39,936 nucleotides of DNA, from NCBI GenBank assembly GCA_946482615.1, contig CAMLSF010000016.1, positions 1 through 39,936 on the forward strand. The letters run 5' to 3'. This document shows positions 9,200 to 18,003 of this stretch, one piece after another. How positions within the stretch are numbered: the stretch's first letter is position 1; each line of letters starts with the position of its first letter. The notes under the pieces were generated by a model. The model saw only the letters and a list, made by a program, of their open reading frames with translations, was not told the origin of the DNA and ran no database searches. Source of the DNA: an uncultured Chromatiaceae bacterium. GTDB taxonomy: Bacteria; Pseudomonadota; Gammaproteobacteria; Enterobacterales; Alteromonadaceae. Position numbers and translations under genes: made by a program.

Positions 9200-11389
9200 A
9201 TGGCAGTAACGGACTTAGTAGCTGGGTCACCACAGCAGGAAACGCTGGATCTGCGTAAATATCTTTCCATTATCAACATTCATAAATGGCGTATCCTGAG
9301 TTTAGCAGTGCTGGTCACTATACTGACAGTGTTGGTCATGCTGAATGTGAAATCCAGATATGCCGCCACAGCCACGCTGCTGATTGAGAGTCAGCAGGCC
9401 AATGCGGTGTCGATCGAAGAAGTCTATGGCATTAACTCCAGTCAGCAGGAGTATTACCTGACTCAATTTGAAATTTTGAAATCACGCTCTATCGCTGAAG
9501 CTGTAGTCGACAAGCTGAATCTTCAGGAACACCCGGACTTTATCGGAAAACCAGGCCTCATCAGCCGGCTTAAGGATCTGCTGCCTTTTATTCCCGGCGC
9601 AGAAACTAAGCTGACACCAGAGCAGCGCCAGATCCGCCAACGCGATCAGCTAATCGCACAATTTCAGAACAGGCTGAACGTCAGCCCCATCCGTAAAACA
9701 CAATTGGTTCAGATCAGCTTTGTTACCTACACCCCGGATCTGGCCGCTCAGGTCGCCAATGCTGTGGGTGAGGCTTATATCAACAGTCAATTGGAAGCGA
9801 GGTTAGGCATTACGCAGCAGGCTGCCAGCTGGCTGGGTGGCCGCCTTGGTGAGCTCCGTGTCCAACTGGATGAATCCGAAGCCAAATTACAAGCCTACAG
9901 AGCTCAGGAAGGTCTGGTGGATATCGAAGGGGTCAGAGGGCTGGGAGCAAAAGAGTTGGAACGATTGTCCGAGGAGCTGACAGAAGCCCGCAGTCGCAAA
10001 GCGCAGGTGGACGGTTTTATCCGGGTGATCCAACAATATGGCATCAACAATATTGAAAAACTGGAAAGCTTACCGGAAATCACCGCACACAGAGGTATTC
10101 AGGATGCAAAAAACCAGCTGATCCTGACAGAGCGCCGGGTGTCTGAACTGTCAAAAATTTATGGCCCCAAACATCCGCGTTTGATCGCAGCCAAAAGTGA
10201 ATTAACAGCTGTGCAGGAAAATTTAAGAAGTCAGATTAAAAAGCTGATCTCAGGTATAGAAAACGAAGCCCGCTCTGTGCAGGAAAACGTCAGCTCACTG
10301 GAAGAAGAGCTGAGCAAAGCCAAAAACCAGTACCAGACGGTCAGTTTAAAAGAAACCACTTATCAGAGTCTGGAAAGAGAAGTGTTGACTAACAGGCAGT
10401 TGTTTGAAACTTTTTTATCCAGACAAAAAGAAACTCAGGCAACCAGTAATTTTAATTCAGCTTTGGCTCGTTTCACCGATCTTGCAGTGCCGACTACTGA
10501 GCCTATCTCCCCTAAACGCAAATTGGTGGTAGTTGTCGCTTTTGTGATTACCCTGGGTTTAGGCGTGTTACTGGCGTTTTTACTGGATGCATTAAACGAT
10601 ACAATAAAGTCCCCTAATGACGTCGAAAATCAGTTGGGACAACGTACTTTGGGTTTTATGCCTGACTTGCCCCACAAGAAAAATCAGGACCTGCCTTTGT
10701 ACAGCTTTTTTAGCGACCAGCATAAACAATACGCTGAGGCGGTGCGAAGTATCAGAACCAGCCTGATTTTACTGGCGTTGGATAAACCATTAAAACTGAT
10801 TGAAGTGACCTCAGCCGTACCTTCAGAGGGCAAGTCCACCTCTGCAACCAATCTGGCTTTTGCCTTTGGTCAGATGGAGAAAGTGCTGCTGATCGATGCC
10901 GATATGCGTCGCCCTACACTGGCTAAACGTTTTGGTTTACCAGCCTATCAATCAGGTTTAGCAAATCTGATCGCAGGTCGTGAACAAATCGACACTTGCA
11001 TAGTGGCAGATGAAACTTCCGGCATCGATCTTCTGCCTGCAGGTAATGTGCCCCCTAACCCACTGGAGCTGTTACTTTCACCACGTTTTGCGGAGCTACT
11101 GGCTGAATTATCTAACCGCTACGATCGCATTATTATTGATACACCTCCTGTTCAGGCGGTAAGCGATTCTTTAGTGGTTTCCAAACAGGCCGATGCAGTT
11201 GTTTTTGTAGTCGCAACAGATGAGACCCGCAAAGGTGCGATACAAAGTGGTATTGCCAAACTACTGCAAACTGAAAACAACCTCTATGGCGTTATTCTGA
11301 ATAAAGTGAATATGAAAAGAGTGGCGCAAAGTTATGGTGATTACAGCCACTATGGCTATTACCATTACTACAGCAATGAGAACAGCTGA
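9200..11389 (+). CDS. Wzc-like polysaccharide co-polymerase with BY-kinase domain
   Basis: A 729-residue inner-membrane protein that sets chain length and coordinates export. The Wzz domain begins with LDLRKYLSIINIHKWRILSL and TM1 (about 31-49). A long periplasmic region with coiled-coil character (about 200-420) follows, then TM2 (about 440-462). The cytoplasmic tyrosine-kinase domain has Walker A SAVPSEGKST (K545), Walker A' LLIDADMRRP (about D566) and Walker B RIIIDTPP (about D647). The C terminus is a tyrosine cluster, SYGDYSHYGYYHYYS, with seven tyrosines for autophosphorylation. No Shine-Dalgarno is obvious, so translation is likely coupled to the OPX gene. Its stop codon overlaps the phosphatase start by one base. 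Confidence 0.95.
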   Translation: MAVTDLVAGSPQQETLDLRKYLSIINIHKWRILSLAVLVTILTVLVMLNVKSRYAATATLLIESQQANAVSIEEVYGINSSQQEYYLTQFEILKSRSIAEAVVDKLNLQEHPDFIGKPGLISRLKDLLPFIPGAETKLTPEQRQIRQRDQLIAQFQNRLNVSPIRKTQLVQISFVTYTPDLAAQVANAVGEAYINSQLEARLGITQQAASWLGGRLGELRVQLDESEAKLQAYRAQEGLVDIEGVRGLGAKELERLSEELTEARSRKAQVDGFIRVIQQYGINNIEKLESLPEITAHRGIQDAKNQLILTERRVSELSKIYGPKHPRLIAAKSELTAVQENLRSQIKKLISGIENEARSVQENVSSLEEELSKAKNQYQTVSLKETTYQSLEREVLTNRQLFETFLSRQKETQATSNFNSALARFTDLAVPTTEPISPKRKLVVVVAFVITLGLGVLLAFLLDALNDTIKSPNDVENQLGQRTLGFMPDLPHKKNQDLPLYSFFSDQHKQYAEAVRSIRTSLILLALDKPLKLIEVTSAVPSEGKSTSATNLAFAFGQMEKVLLIDADMRRPTLAKRFGLPAYQSGLANLIAGREQIDTCIVADETSGIDLLPAGNVPPNPLELLLSPRFAELLAELSNRYDRIIIDTPPVQAVSDSLVVSKQADAVVFVVATDETRKGAIQSGIAKLLQTENNLYGVILNKVNMKRVAQSYGDYSHYGYYHYYSNENS

Positions 11390-12114
11390 TGTACGACCTG
11401 CATTGCCATTTTATTCCGGGGCTGGATGATGGAGCCAGAACAGTAGAAGAAGCGATTGAGCTGCTGAAAATGGCACAACTTAATGGTATCAGTCATATCA
11501 TCAGCACCCCTCATATCAACCCGGGACACTTTGATAATACGCTAGCCGGCATTCAACACGGATTAGCTGGCCTCAAAGCTGCTGCAAAAGAAGCAGGCCT
11601 GGTGGTGCAACTGGCTGCCGCTGCTGAAGTACGCTTGTGCTCTGAACTACCGGGCTGGGTTGAATCAGGCAGCCTGCCTTATTTAGGTGAGTATCAGGGC
11701 TACAAAGTATTATTACTGGAATTTCCGCACAGCCATATACCTGCGGGTGCGGATCGGCTGGTCAGATGGTTATTGGGTAAACAGGTGTTGCCGATGATCG
11801 CCCATCCTGAGCGCAACAGAGATGTTCAGGTGGATCTGAAAAAACTGCTGCCCTTTCAGCGTATGGGAGTCTTGCTGCAACTGACAGCCAGTTCAGTGTT
11901 GGGTGATATGGGCGAAAGCAGCAAAGAAACAGCATTGCGGTTACTGCAGCAAAAAGCCTTCCACATAGTGGCCAGTGATAGCCATAACCTGCAGCGTCGT
12001 CCGCCAAAGCTGGCCGAAGCCAGAGACTATATCGCAACTCTCTGTGGCCATGATTACGCCGAACAGCTGGTTACAGAAAATCCAAAACGTATCAGTCATA
12101 TCCACTTCAGCTAA
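11389..12114 (+). CDS. CpsB/YwqE-type PHP-domain protein-tyrosine phosphatase
   Basis: A 241-residue metal-dependent phosphatase of the PHP family. Metal-binding motifs are visible: DLHCHFIPGLDDGARTVEEA (H5, H7), HIISTPHINPGHFDN, a middle MIAHPERNRDVQ and a late VASDSHNLQRRPP. Its role should be to dephosphorylate the tyrosine tail of the Wzc-like kinase encoded immediately upstream (1-base overlap). Most E. coli-type capsule systems use a low-molecular-weight phosphatase (Wzb) instead; this PHP type is best known from Gram-positive capsule loci such as CpsB and YwqE. No Wzb-type gene is present in the window. Confidence 0.9.
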   Translation: MYDLHCHFIPGLDDGARTVEEAIELLKMAQLNGISHIISTPHINPGHFDNTLAGIQHGLAGLKAAAKEAGLVVQLAAAAEVRLCSELPGWVESGSLPYLGEYQGYKVLLLEFPHSHIPAGADRLVRWLLGKQVLPMIAHPERNRDVQVDLKKLLPFQRMGVLLQLTASSVLGDMGESSKETALRLLQQKAFHIVASDSHNLQRRPPKLAEARDYIATLCGHDYAEQLVTENPKRISHIHFS

Positions 12115-12124
12115 GGGCCTGGGA

Positions 12125-12874
12125 ATGTCAGAACACCAACGCCGAGCCCGTGCTCATTCCTCAGCCACCCGTTATGGTAACGTAATAACCCGCTGGCTCG
12201 CTCTGCCAGCTTTTTTATTATTGGCCTTAATCGTCTGGCATATCACCCCAATGGGACTGGCAAGTGCCTGGTACTTTAAAGCCAATTATTATCTCGAGCT
12301 CTGGGTGAAAAACCAGCCACTGCTGACCGAAGAAAGCTGGAAGCAAGCAAGCGAAGCCATAGATAAAGCAATCAAACTCCATCCTGACAATCCACATTAT
12401 TTATTAACCAAGGCCAAAATAAATGAGTGGGGCTGGTATGCGGGTCTGATGACCACAAAACAGCTGGAACAAACAGAAACCTATTACAAAGAAGCTATTC
12501 AGGCGAGGCCTTCATGGCCTAATGCTTATGCAGACTACGCCTATTATCTGGGGGTAACCCAATTTCGGATCAGTGAAGCTTTTGAACAAATCAGCTTAGC
12601 CAAACGATATGGCCCTTATATAGCTGAAACTTCGTTACGGGAGCTGGCATTGGGCCTTTCGCGCTGGCCACTTCTGAACAGCAAACAAAAAGCAGACACT
12701 TTTTATGCATTGGATAAAGCCCTTCAAAGCGGTCAAAGCTCTTACTTTCAGAGCTTAAATATTGTCAGAACTACAGAGCGGGTTGCGCTGGTCTGCACCT
12801 ACTTACGTACAGCCAAAAGACCTTTAGCTGAGCAGTTGACGCAGCAGATCAAGCAGGATCTCTGTGCCAAATGA
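12125..12874 (+). CDS. VpsP-like membrane protein with TPR-like repeats
   Basis: A 249-residue protein at the end of the + strand polysaccharide operon. ATG 12125 was chosen because AAGGG lies 8 bases before it and it starts 10 bases after the phosphatase stop; upstream in-frame starts run deep into that gene. One N-terminal membrane anchor (about residues 30-52, LALPAFLLLALIVWH) is followed by a helical region with TPR-like blocks: WKQASEAIDKAIKLHPDNPH and YYKEAIQARPSWPNAYADYA. It resembles the small VpsP-type proteins next to Wzc-like kinases in Vibrio-type exopolysaccharide clusters, but that match is from memory. Its biochemical role is not known. Confidence 0.6.
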   Translation: MSEHQRRARAHSSATRYGNVITRWLALPAFLLLALIVWHITPMGLASAWYFKANYYLELWVKNQPLLTEESWKQASEAIDKAIKLHPDNPHYLLTKAKINEWGWYAGLMTTKQLEQTETYYKEAIQARPSWPNAYADYAYYLGVTQFRISEAFEQISLAKRYGPYIAETSLRELALGLSRWPLLNSKQKADTFYALDKALQSGQSSYFQSLNIVRTTERVALVCTYLRTAKRPLAEQLTQQIKQDLCAK

Positions 12875-12877
12875 AAG

Positions 12878-13879
12878 CTAACCTGTTAAGGTTTTTAACA
12901 TTAACTTAGCGTATTTTTCGCCCACAGCAGTTCTTGTGACCAGGGTTTTGACCACCATCACCTGCACATACATACAAAGCACGGAGCAGCTGAGGATCAA
13001 AAGCCAGCGCAGCAGCCAATGCCCGTCAATCAGCCCCAAAAATACGATGTGCCACAGGTAAATCCAGATCGAATTTGACGAGACAAAAAGTATCAGGTGA
13101 TTAAAAGGAGACATGGCAAAAAGCTGGTCGTAAAACCGGGTTGAGCAATACAACAGCAAACAGGTCACAGCCACTGCATAAGATAAATAATACAAACCTG
13201 GCGGGTATTTAAAATGCTGGGTGGACAAAATGCCATTGTCGGTCCAGCCAAACCAAAAAAACATCACGATAAACAGCACACCACAGAATACGGAAGTCAA
13301 TAAAAGGCTGCCGTTACTTTTGGTTTTGAACCTTAGGCCTAATAAAAAAACCAGAGAATAAGGGATCAGAAGTAATAGTGTCCTAAGTAGTTTATAGTCC
13401 TGATACCACTCCCGGCCAACCCAGGAGATAAACAGATCGTAAAGCACTAAAAGCAAAAAACAGAGGCAGAAAAACACAGCATCAGAGCGGATCAACTGAT
13501 TAAATTTATAGATAAAAGGTGAAACCATAGCAATGGACACAAAAACCTGAATAATCCATAAATACTCCAGCCCCTCACCTTCTACAAAAAGAAAGGTGAG
13601 CAACAGATAGTCCGGATCCCTGGCTAAAGCGGAGTTGAACGCAAAAAAGAACAGCAGAAAAAACCAGACAGGGATCACTAAGCGCTGCAACCGGGCCACC
13701 ACATAATTCAAATAGCCGCTGTAAGAGACCCCATAAGAAAACACAAAACCTGAACAAAACACCATCAATGGCACATCAAAATTTCGCAGTTGAAAGATGC
13801 CACCAGGTGGGCCTGAGTGAGCCAAAATAATCATCACCAGCCCAACAAACTTCAGAAAATCAATACGCAGATCTCTCAT
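12878..13879 (-). CDS. Acyltransferase 3 family membrane protein
   Basis: A 333-residue protein with about ten hydrophobic segments. The N terminus MRDLRIDFLKFVGLVMIILA followed by HSGPPGG carries the conserved early histidine (H21) of the acyltransferase-3 family. Such enzymes move acetyl or other acyl groups from the cytoplasmic side to sugars of surface polysaccharides. It is the last gene of the - strand sugar-assembly operon; its start overlaps the previous acyltransferase stop in an ATGA junction and is preceded by GGAGAG. Its stop codon is only 3 bases from that of the converging operon. Acyl group and acceptor sugar cannot be read from the sequence. Confidence 0.83.
   Translation of the reverse strand: MRDLRIDFLKFVGLVMIILAHSGPPGGIFQLRNFDVPLMVFCSGFVFSYGVSYSGYLNYVVARLQRLVIPVWFFLLFFFAFNSALARDPDYLLLTFLFVEGEGLEYLWIIQVFVSIAMVSPFIYKFNQLIRSDAVFFCLCFLLLVLYDLFISWVGREWYQDYKLLRTLLLLIPYSLVFLLGLRFKTKSNGSLLLTSVFCGVLFIVMFFWFGWTDNGILSTQHFKYPPGLYYLSYAVAVTCLLLYCSTRFYDQLFAMSPFNHLILFVSSNSIWIYLWHIVFLGLIDGHWLLRWLLILSCSVLCMYVQVMVVKTLVTRTAVGEKYAKLMLKTLTG
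12880..12896 (+). terminator. Weak hairpin at the junction of convergent operons
   Basis: AACCT (12880-12884), GTTA loop, AGGTT (12889-12893), followed by TTT. The 5-bp stem is weak and lies inside the end of the converging acyltransferase gene. It is the only terminator-like structure seen for the + strand operon. Confidence 0.3.
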
Positions 13880-15810
13880 TTCTGCTCTCCTACTTTGAGC
13901 GAATTCAAGTCAGACACAAAGCTGGTTTCATTCACCAGATAGGCGGAGCCACTTTTGGTTAAATGGATATAATCCTTAAACAAAGGCTTGGCGTTAACAT
14001 TGCTTATACAATGCCCGGACTCAGAGCAAAAATATCTGGATAAATTGATCTGCAGATACCGGGGGGGCAGCAGACTTAACAGCTCTGTGGCTTCCCCTGT
14101 CCCGACAACTTTGAAATTGCACTGTTCTGCATCAGCACCTGAGGCGACAGAGCGGACATAACAAAAGCCAGGGTCAAAAGCAGACAAAGGGGGTGGAGAA
14201 ATCACAACCACTTTCTTGCCAAGATCTTCAAGGGCAGCAATAGTTGCTGTTAATCGCTGCAAAGCGATGCTGCGCTCATAGTGTTGGATCTGACCATCAA
14301 AATAATTTTTCGCATAGGAATAATCGAAGGTGGACGCCAGCACCACGTACTTCAATCCTCGCTGGGATTTTATAAAATCAAACACAGCCTGATTATTCGC
14401 CATACAATGAGTGGCCCATTTGCCGGTATGGTCATAACGAAGCACACTAAAATCTAAAACTGGCGGACAGGCACTCAGAGTTTTCTGCACAAATTTAAAA
14501 GCATTAGCCAGCTGCATAGTATGTGCGACATGCATCCCCAGTGAATCGCCCCAGACAATCCACTCAGGTTCTGCACTATTTTGACAGGCATCCGGGTTTG
14601 ATTGGCCGTTATCGCACAGATCTGACAGGCCAAGGTTAGGTTTAACCAGTGCATCCACCTGCATTAACTGCGGAGGGTATAGCGTTGCAGGTTTATAGAG
14701 CACCAGCATTTTCAGCGCAGCAAGACTTAGCAACACCAGAAAAAAAGTGGCAAAAAACAACTTATAAATCATCGCCCTGTTAATAAAGTTTTTTGAGCGA
14801 AAAGGTGACTCTATACATTTGTAAGTCAGATAGGAGATCACAAAAGTGATGGCGATCAGCAAAAGCTTGTACCAGGCCGTATTGATGCTGCTGTGGTTAA
14901 TAAAGTTAGAAAAGACCACAACAGGCTGATGCACCATATATAAGCTGTAGCTGATCAAACCTATATAAACCAATACCTTATTGGCTAAAAGCTGATAGAA
15001 CAGAAAGTCGGCTTTATTCAGGGCCAATATAAAAAATACCACTAAAGTGGGCGGCAAAGCCCAGGGCCCGGGAAAAGGACTGCCTTTTTCAAAACTCAGG
15101 ATGAAATAAAGCAGCAAAAAAAACATCGAAAAAAGAAAAAGATCGGCTTTGAGCGGATGCCGTATGCCGTCAAATTTATCCCGGTAAAAATAGGCAAGCG
15201 CCCCAAGTAACAGCTCCCAGCCACGGGTTGGCAGCAAATAATAACTGGCCAGAGGTTTTGAATAAGACCCAACACAAGACAGCAGATAACCCAGAATAAA
15301 CAGCACAAAAAGCACCAGAAAGACTCTGTTTTTCAGCGCAGAACGAAACAGATAAATCAGCAGGAAAGGGAAAACAATGTAGAACTGTTCTTCAACACTC
15401 AAACTCCAGGTATGCAACAGCGGCAATCGGTCAGCACCATCGTCAAAATAACCAAAGTTATTCCAGAAGTAGATATTTGAAGCAAAAAACAACGAATAAA
15501 CCGCACTGTCCAGAAATGCCGAAAATTCCCGGGGGCTAAATAACATGAAGGCAAAAATTAAACTGACCACCAGCACAGAAAAATACAGCGGCATTAATCG
15601 CCGGATCCGGCGCTCATAAAAAGAAACATAAGAGAAACGCCCTTCTCTGATTTCCTCGACGATAATGGATGAAATCAAAAAACCGCTGATGACAAAAAAG
15701 ATATCAACGCCGACAAAACCACCGGAAAACATCTCGAAACCAAAATGAAACAACAGGACAGGCACAATAGCGACGGCCCTTAACCCATCAATGTCAGCGC
15801 GATACTTCAT
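13876..15810 (-). CDS. OafA-like O-acyltransferase with C-terminal SGNH domain
   Basis: A 644-residue two-part enzyme. Residues 1 to about 360 are an acyltransferase-3 membrane domain: YRADIDGLRAVAIVPVLLFH (H22), GGFVGVDIFFVISGFLIS, FYERRIRRLMP, and LLHTWSLSVEEQFYIVFPF. Residues about 385-640 are a periplasmic SGNH/GDSL-like domain with the nucleophile S423 in WGDSLGMH and the D613/H616 pair in KDYIHLTKSG. In OafA-type enzymes the membrane part carries the acyl group across and the SGNH part places it on the polysaccharide, most often as O-acetyl. It overlaps both neighbours by 4 bases. Confidence 0.92.
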   Translation of the reverse strand: MKYRADIDGLRAVAIVPVLLFHFGFEMFSGGFVGVDIFFVISGFLISSIIVEEIREGRFSYVSFYERRIRRLMPLYFSVLVVSLIFAFMLFSPREFSAFLDSAVYSLFFASNIYFWNNFGYFDDGADRLPLLHTWSLSVEEQFYIVFPFLLIYLFRSALKNRVFLVLFVLFILGYLLSCVGSYSKPLASYYLLPTRGWELLLGALAYFYRDKFDGIRHPLKADLFLFSMFFLLLYFILSFEKGSPFPGPWALPPTLVVFFILALNKADFLFYQLLANKVLVYIGLISYSLYMVHQPVVVFSNFINHSSINTAWYKLLLIAITFVISYLTYKCIESPFRSKNFINRAMIYKLFFATFFLVLLSLAALKMLVLYKPATLYPPQLMQVDALVKPNLGLSDLCDNGQSNPDACQNSAEPEWIVWGDSLGMHVAHTMQLANAFKFVQKTLSACPPVLDFSVLRYDHTGKWATHCMANNQAVFDFIKSQRGLKYVVLASTFDYSYAKNYFDGQIQHYERSIALQRLTATIAALEDLGKKVVVISPPPLSAFDPGFCYVRSVASGADAEQCNFKVVGTGEATELLSLLPPRYLQINLSRYFCSESGHCISNVNAKPLFKDYIHLTKSGSAYLVNETSFVSDLNSLKVGEQK

Positions 15811-17015
15811 AGGGCCCGCTCCCTGTTAAATTTAATCAGCGTTGCTATCGCCAGCAGACCAATAATGCGGCCATCCAGTGGCACATAAAAACACCAGGAA
15901 ATCATAATAAAAGTGAACAGAGATAAGTTTTTACCGCCCGCCGCTTTTATCCTCGAAAAGCAAAATGAAATGAATTTATAAAAGAGGTATAAAAACACCC
16001 AGCCAGCAAAAATAAGCCAGTCAAAAAATAAGGTTTTTGTTGAAACGGATTCCACATTACCGACAATAAAATAAGTAATAACCTCGTCAAAGTTAAACAA
16101 GTTCGGAAAGTAATAATCGACAAAGTTCACCACATCAGGACCGAGTTGGTAGATCTGGTTAAAATAACCGGTAAATCCCACGCCCAATGGCGAAACCAAA
16201 GCACTGTAGATGCCGGTAAATATCATGACCCCCCGGGTTGAGGAGCTGTTGTACTTTTCAATATCAAGAATAAAAGCATCCAGCAGTACATAATAAAAAC
16301 CAAAGGCAAATAGCAGAAAACCCACAACCAGAAAGGTCACTTTATGAAAGCTACGTTTTGCCAGCACAAATTGAGAAATCAGCACAGACAAACAAAATGC
16401 CAGCAAGGCACCCTTTGACGAAGTGAATAGTAAGAAGGACACCACAATCACAATAGATAACAAATAATTCAGACCAAACAGAATAGCCAGCAACATCAGA
16501 GAAGTGACCACCTGAAAACCAAAGGTGCTGGCTTCCAGTGTAAAACCCCGCATTCTGTCCGGTGAAAATGCGGCTGTTCCCTGCAAGAATGACGGATTAT
16601 TGACCACGTCAGGCGCAACAAGGTTGATAAAAAACACCATCACTACCAGCAAAGCGGATATTTTGCTGGCGACTTTTAGCTCTGAGTAATCGAAGGTTAA
16701 GAAAAATACAAAAAAGACAAAGGAGGCAAGATTGATCAGAAATAATCTCAGTCCCCGGTCAAGCAAAAAGCCAAAATAAAGGCTGTCAGCAAAAATAAAT
16801 AGGTAGGCCAAAGAAAAAAATAACACACCAAAGATAAAATAAAGCAGCCGTTTACCAACCTCATTTATCGCGTAAAAATTAAACAGCAAATAGACTGTAA
16901 CGGCCGGAAATAACGAAATTGCCAGAGGTGCAGTAAAAGCCCCCCCTATGGCACTGAGCGCGGTATTTTCAAAGACAAGACAAAAACTGGTTAAATATAA
17001 AAGGATCTTACCCAT
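15807..17015 (-). CDS. Wzy-like polysaccharide polymerase (polytopic membrane protein)
   Basis: A 402-residue protein with about ten to twelve hydrophobic segments and one large loop (about residues 255-330) containing NSSSTRGVMIFTG and PLGVGFTGYFNQIY. Wzy proteins have little sequence conservation, so the call rests on topology, length, the polymerase-like RG...PLGVGF loop, and the position among wzx, glycosyltransferase and acyltransferase genes. It should polymerise flipped repeat units on the periplasmic face. An O-antigen ligase role is possible, but there is a better candidate for that fold at 27631. Overlaps: 8 bases with the glycosyltransferase before it and 4 with the OafA-like gene. 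Confidence 0.72.
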   Translation of the reverse strand: MGKILLYLTSFCLVFENTALSAIGGAFTAPLAISLFPAVTVYLLFNFYAINEVGKRLLYFIFGVLFFSLAYLFIFADSLYFGFLLDRGLRLFLINLASFVFFVFFLTFDYSELKVASKISALLVVMVFFINLVAPDVVNNPSFLQGTAAFSPDRMRGFTLEASTFGFQVVTSLMLLAILFGLNYLLSIVIVVSFLLFTSSKGALLAFCLSVLISQFVLAKRSFHKVTFLVVGFLLFAFGFYYVLLDAFILDIEKYNSSSTRGVMIFTGIYSALVSPLGVGFTGYFNQIYQLGPDVVNFVDYYFPNLFNFDEVITYFIVGNVESVSTKTLFFDWLIFAGWVFLYLFYKFISFCFSRIKAAGGKNLSLFTFIMISWCFYVPLDGRIIGLLAIATLIKFNRERAL

Positions 17016-18003
17016 GTACAGTCCTGTTCATTAATTTCGACAGGCGTTCAAACTGAGAACTTTTCAGCAAGACATCAAATACCCTGACACACAGGCCTTT
17101 GACCGAATAAGGGTAATGACATCGCCCTATCGCGGCACCAAAACGCTTCATTTGTGTGAGCAAATCCAGATAGTCCGCCGCATGATTGGCTTTGGCCAGC
17201 TTCAAACTGCGGATATAGAGGTTAATAAGGCAGGTTTTCAGAAAAAAATTGGCTTCAGATTGCAAAGCACCACTCAGGTGAACCTGACTGATCTGCGCTA
17301 TTTGTGCAAAAGCAGACAAATGTTCAGTTTCCCGCTTGCCTTTAAAGGAAGAGATCACTGATCCCTGACGTATATTGTAGTAATAGATCACATCCCCGAA
17401 TCCCTGGATCTTTGATGCGACCGCAAAGGCATTAAAGATAAATAAGACATCTTCGCTCAGGCCTGTGTTTTCATTAAAACGCAGCTGATGGTGTCGTAAA
17501 AAGCTGGTGCTGAATATAAATGAGCAAATATGAAAACTGTTTTTCTTCAGCAAAAAGTGGGAAAAAAGCTCGGTGCCGTCCGCAGTATTGATGATGTGAT
17601 GATTCTCAGTGCCAGTCTCCTGATGGCGTGTCACATAAGAATACTGATGAATATCCTTGTCCGACGCCACTAAGTCCCGGTACATGATGTCAAACAGGTT
17701 ATCCGGTACATCGTCGTCGCAGTCCAAAAACATAATGTAGCTGGCACTGGCCTGATCCAGCCCCAGATTTCTTGCAGACGACACACCGCCGTTGTTTTTC
17801 CTCAGATACCTGATAAAAGCTGCTGCAGGCATAAAAGCAGCCTGATCAGAAGCTGAGCCATCATCAACGACTATCACTTCAAAATACTGATTGAAATCTA
17901 AAGTCGATTTAGTGCTGATAGAGATAATCCGCTCTGTCAGTCGTTGCAGATAATCCCAGTCGTTATACACAGGAATAATGATGGAGCAGAGTTTAGAGTT
18001 CAA
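17008..18003 (-). CDS. Family 2 glycosyltransferase
   Basis: A GT-A fold transferase of 331 residues. TTG 18003 was chosen as start: it has a strong Shine-Dalgarno (GGAGAGGG) 7 bases upstream and puts the CSIIIPVYND strand at residue 6, as usual for the family. The in-frame ATG at 18105 would add 34 unrelated residues and overlap the upstream gene by 113 bases. Visible motifs are FEVIVVDDGS, KNNGGVSSARNLGLD and the metal-binding FLDCDDDVPDN (D94-D96). It adds one sugar to the lipid-linked repeat unit in the cytoplasm; donor and linkage are unknown. It overlaps the preceding glycosyltransferase by 11 bases, so coupling is likely. Confidence 0.9.
   Translation of the reverse strand: MNSKLCSIIIPVYNDWDYLQRLTERIISISTKSTLDFNQYFEVIVVDDGSASDQAAFMPAAAFIRYLRKNNGGVSSARNLGLDQASASYIMFLDCDDDVPDNLFDIMYRDLVASDKDIHQYSYVTRHQETGTENHHIINTADGTELFSHFLLKKNSFHICSFIFSTSFLRHHQLRFNENTGLSEDVLFIFNAFAVASKIQGFGDVIYYYNIRQGSVISSFKGKRETEHLSAFAQIAQISQVHLSGALQSEANFFLKTCLINLYIRSLKLAKANHAADYLDLLTQMKRFGAAIGRCHYPYSVKGLCVRVFDVLLKSSQFERLSKLMNRTVHG

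Noticed and set aside
11975..12124. Upstream extension of the VpsP-like gene into the phosphatase gene
   Set aside because: It would overlap the phosphatase by 140 bases; ATG 12125 has a good ribosome site and usual spacing.
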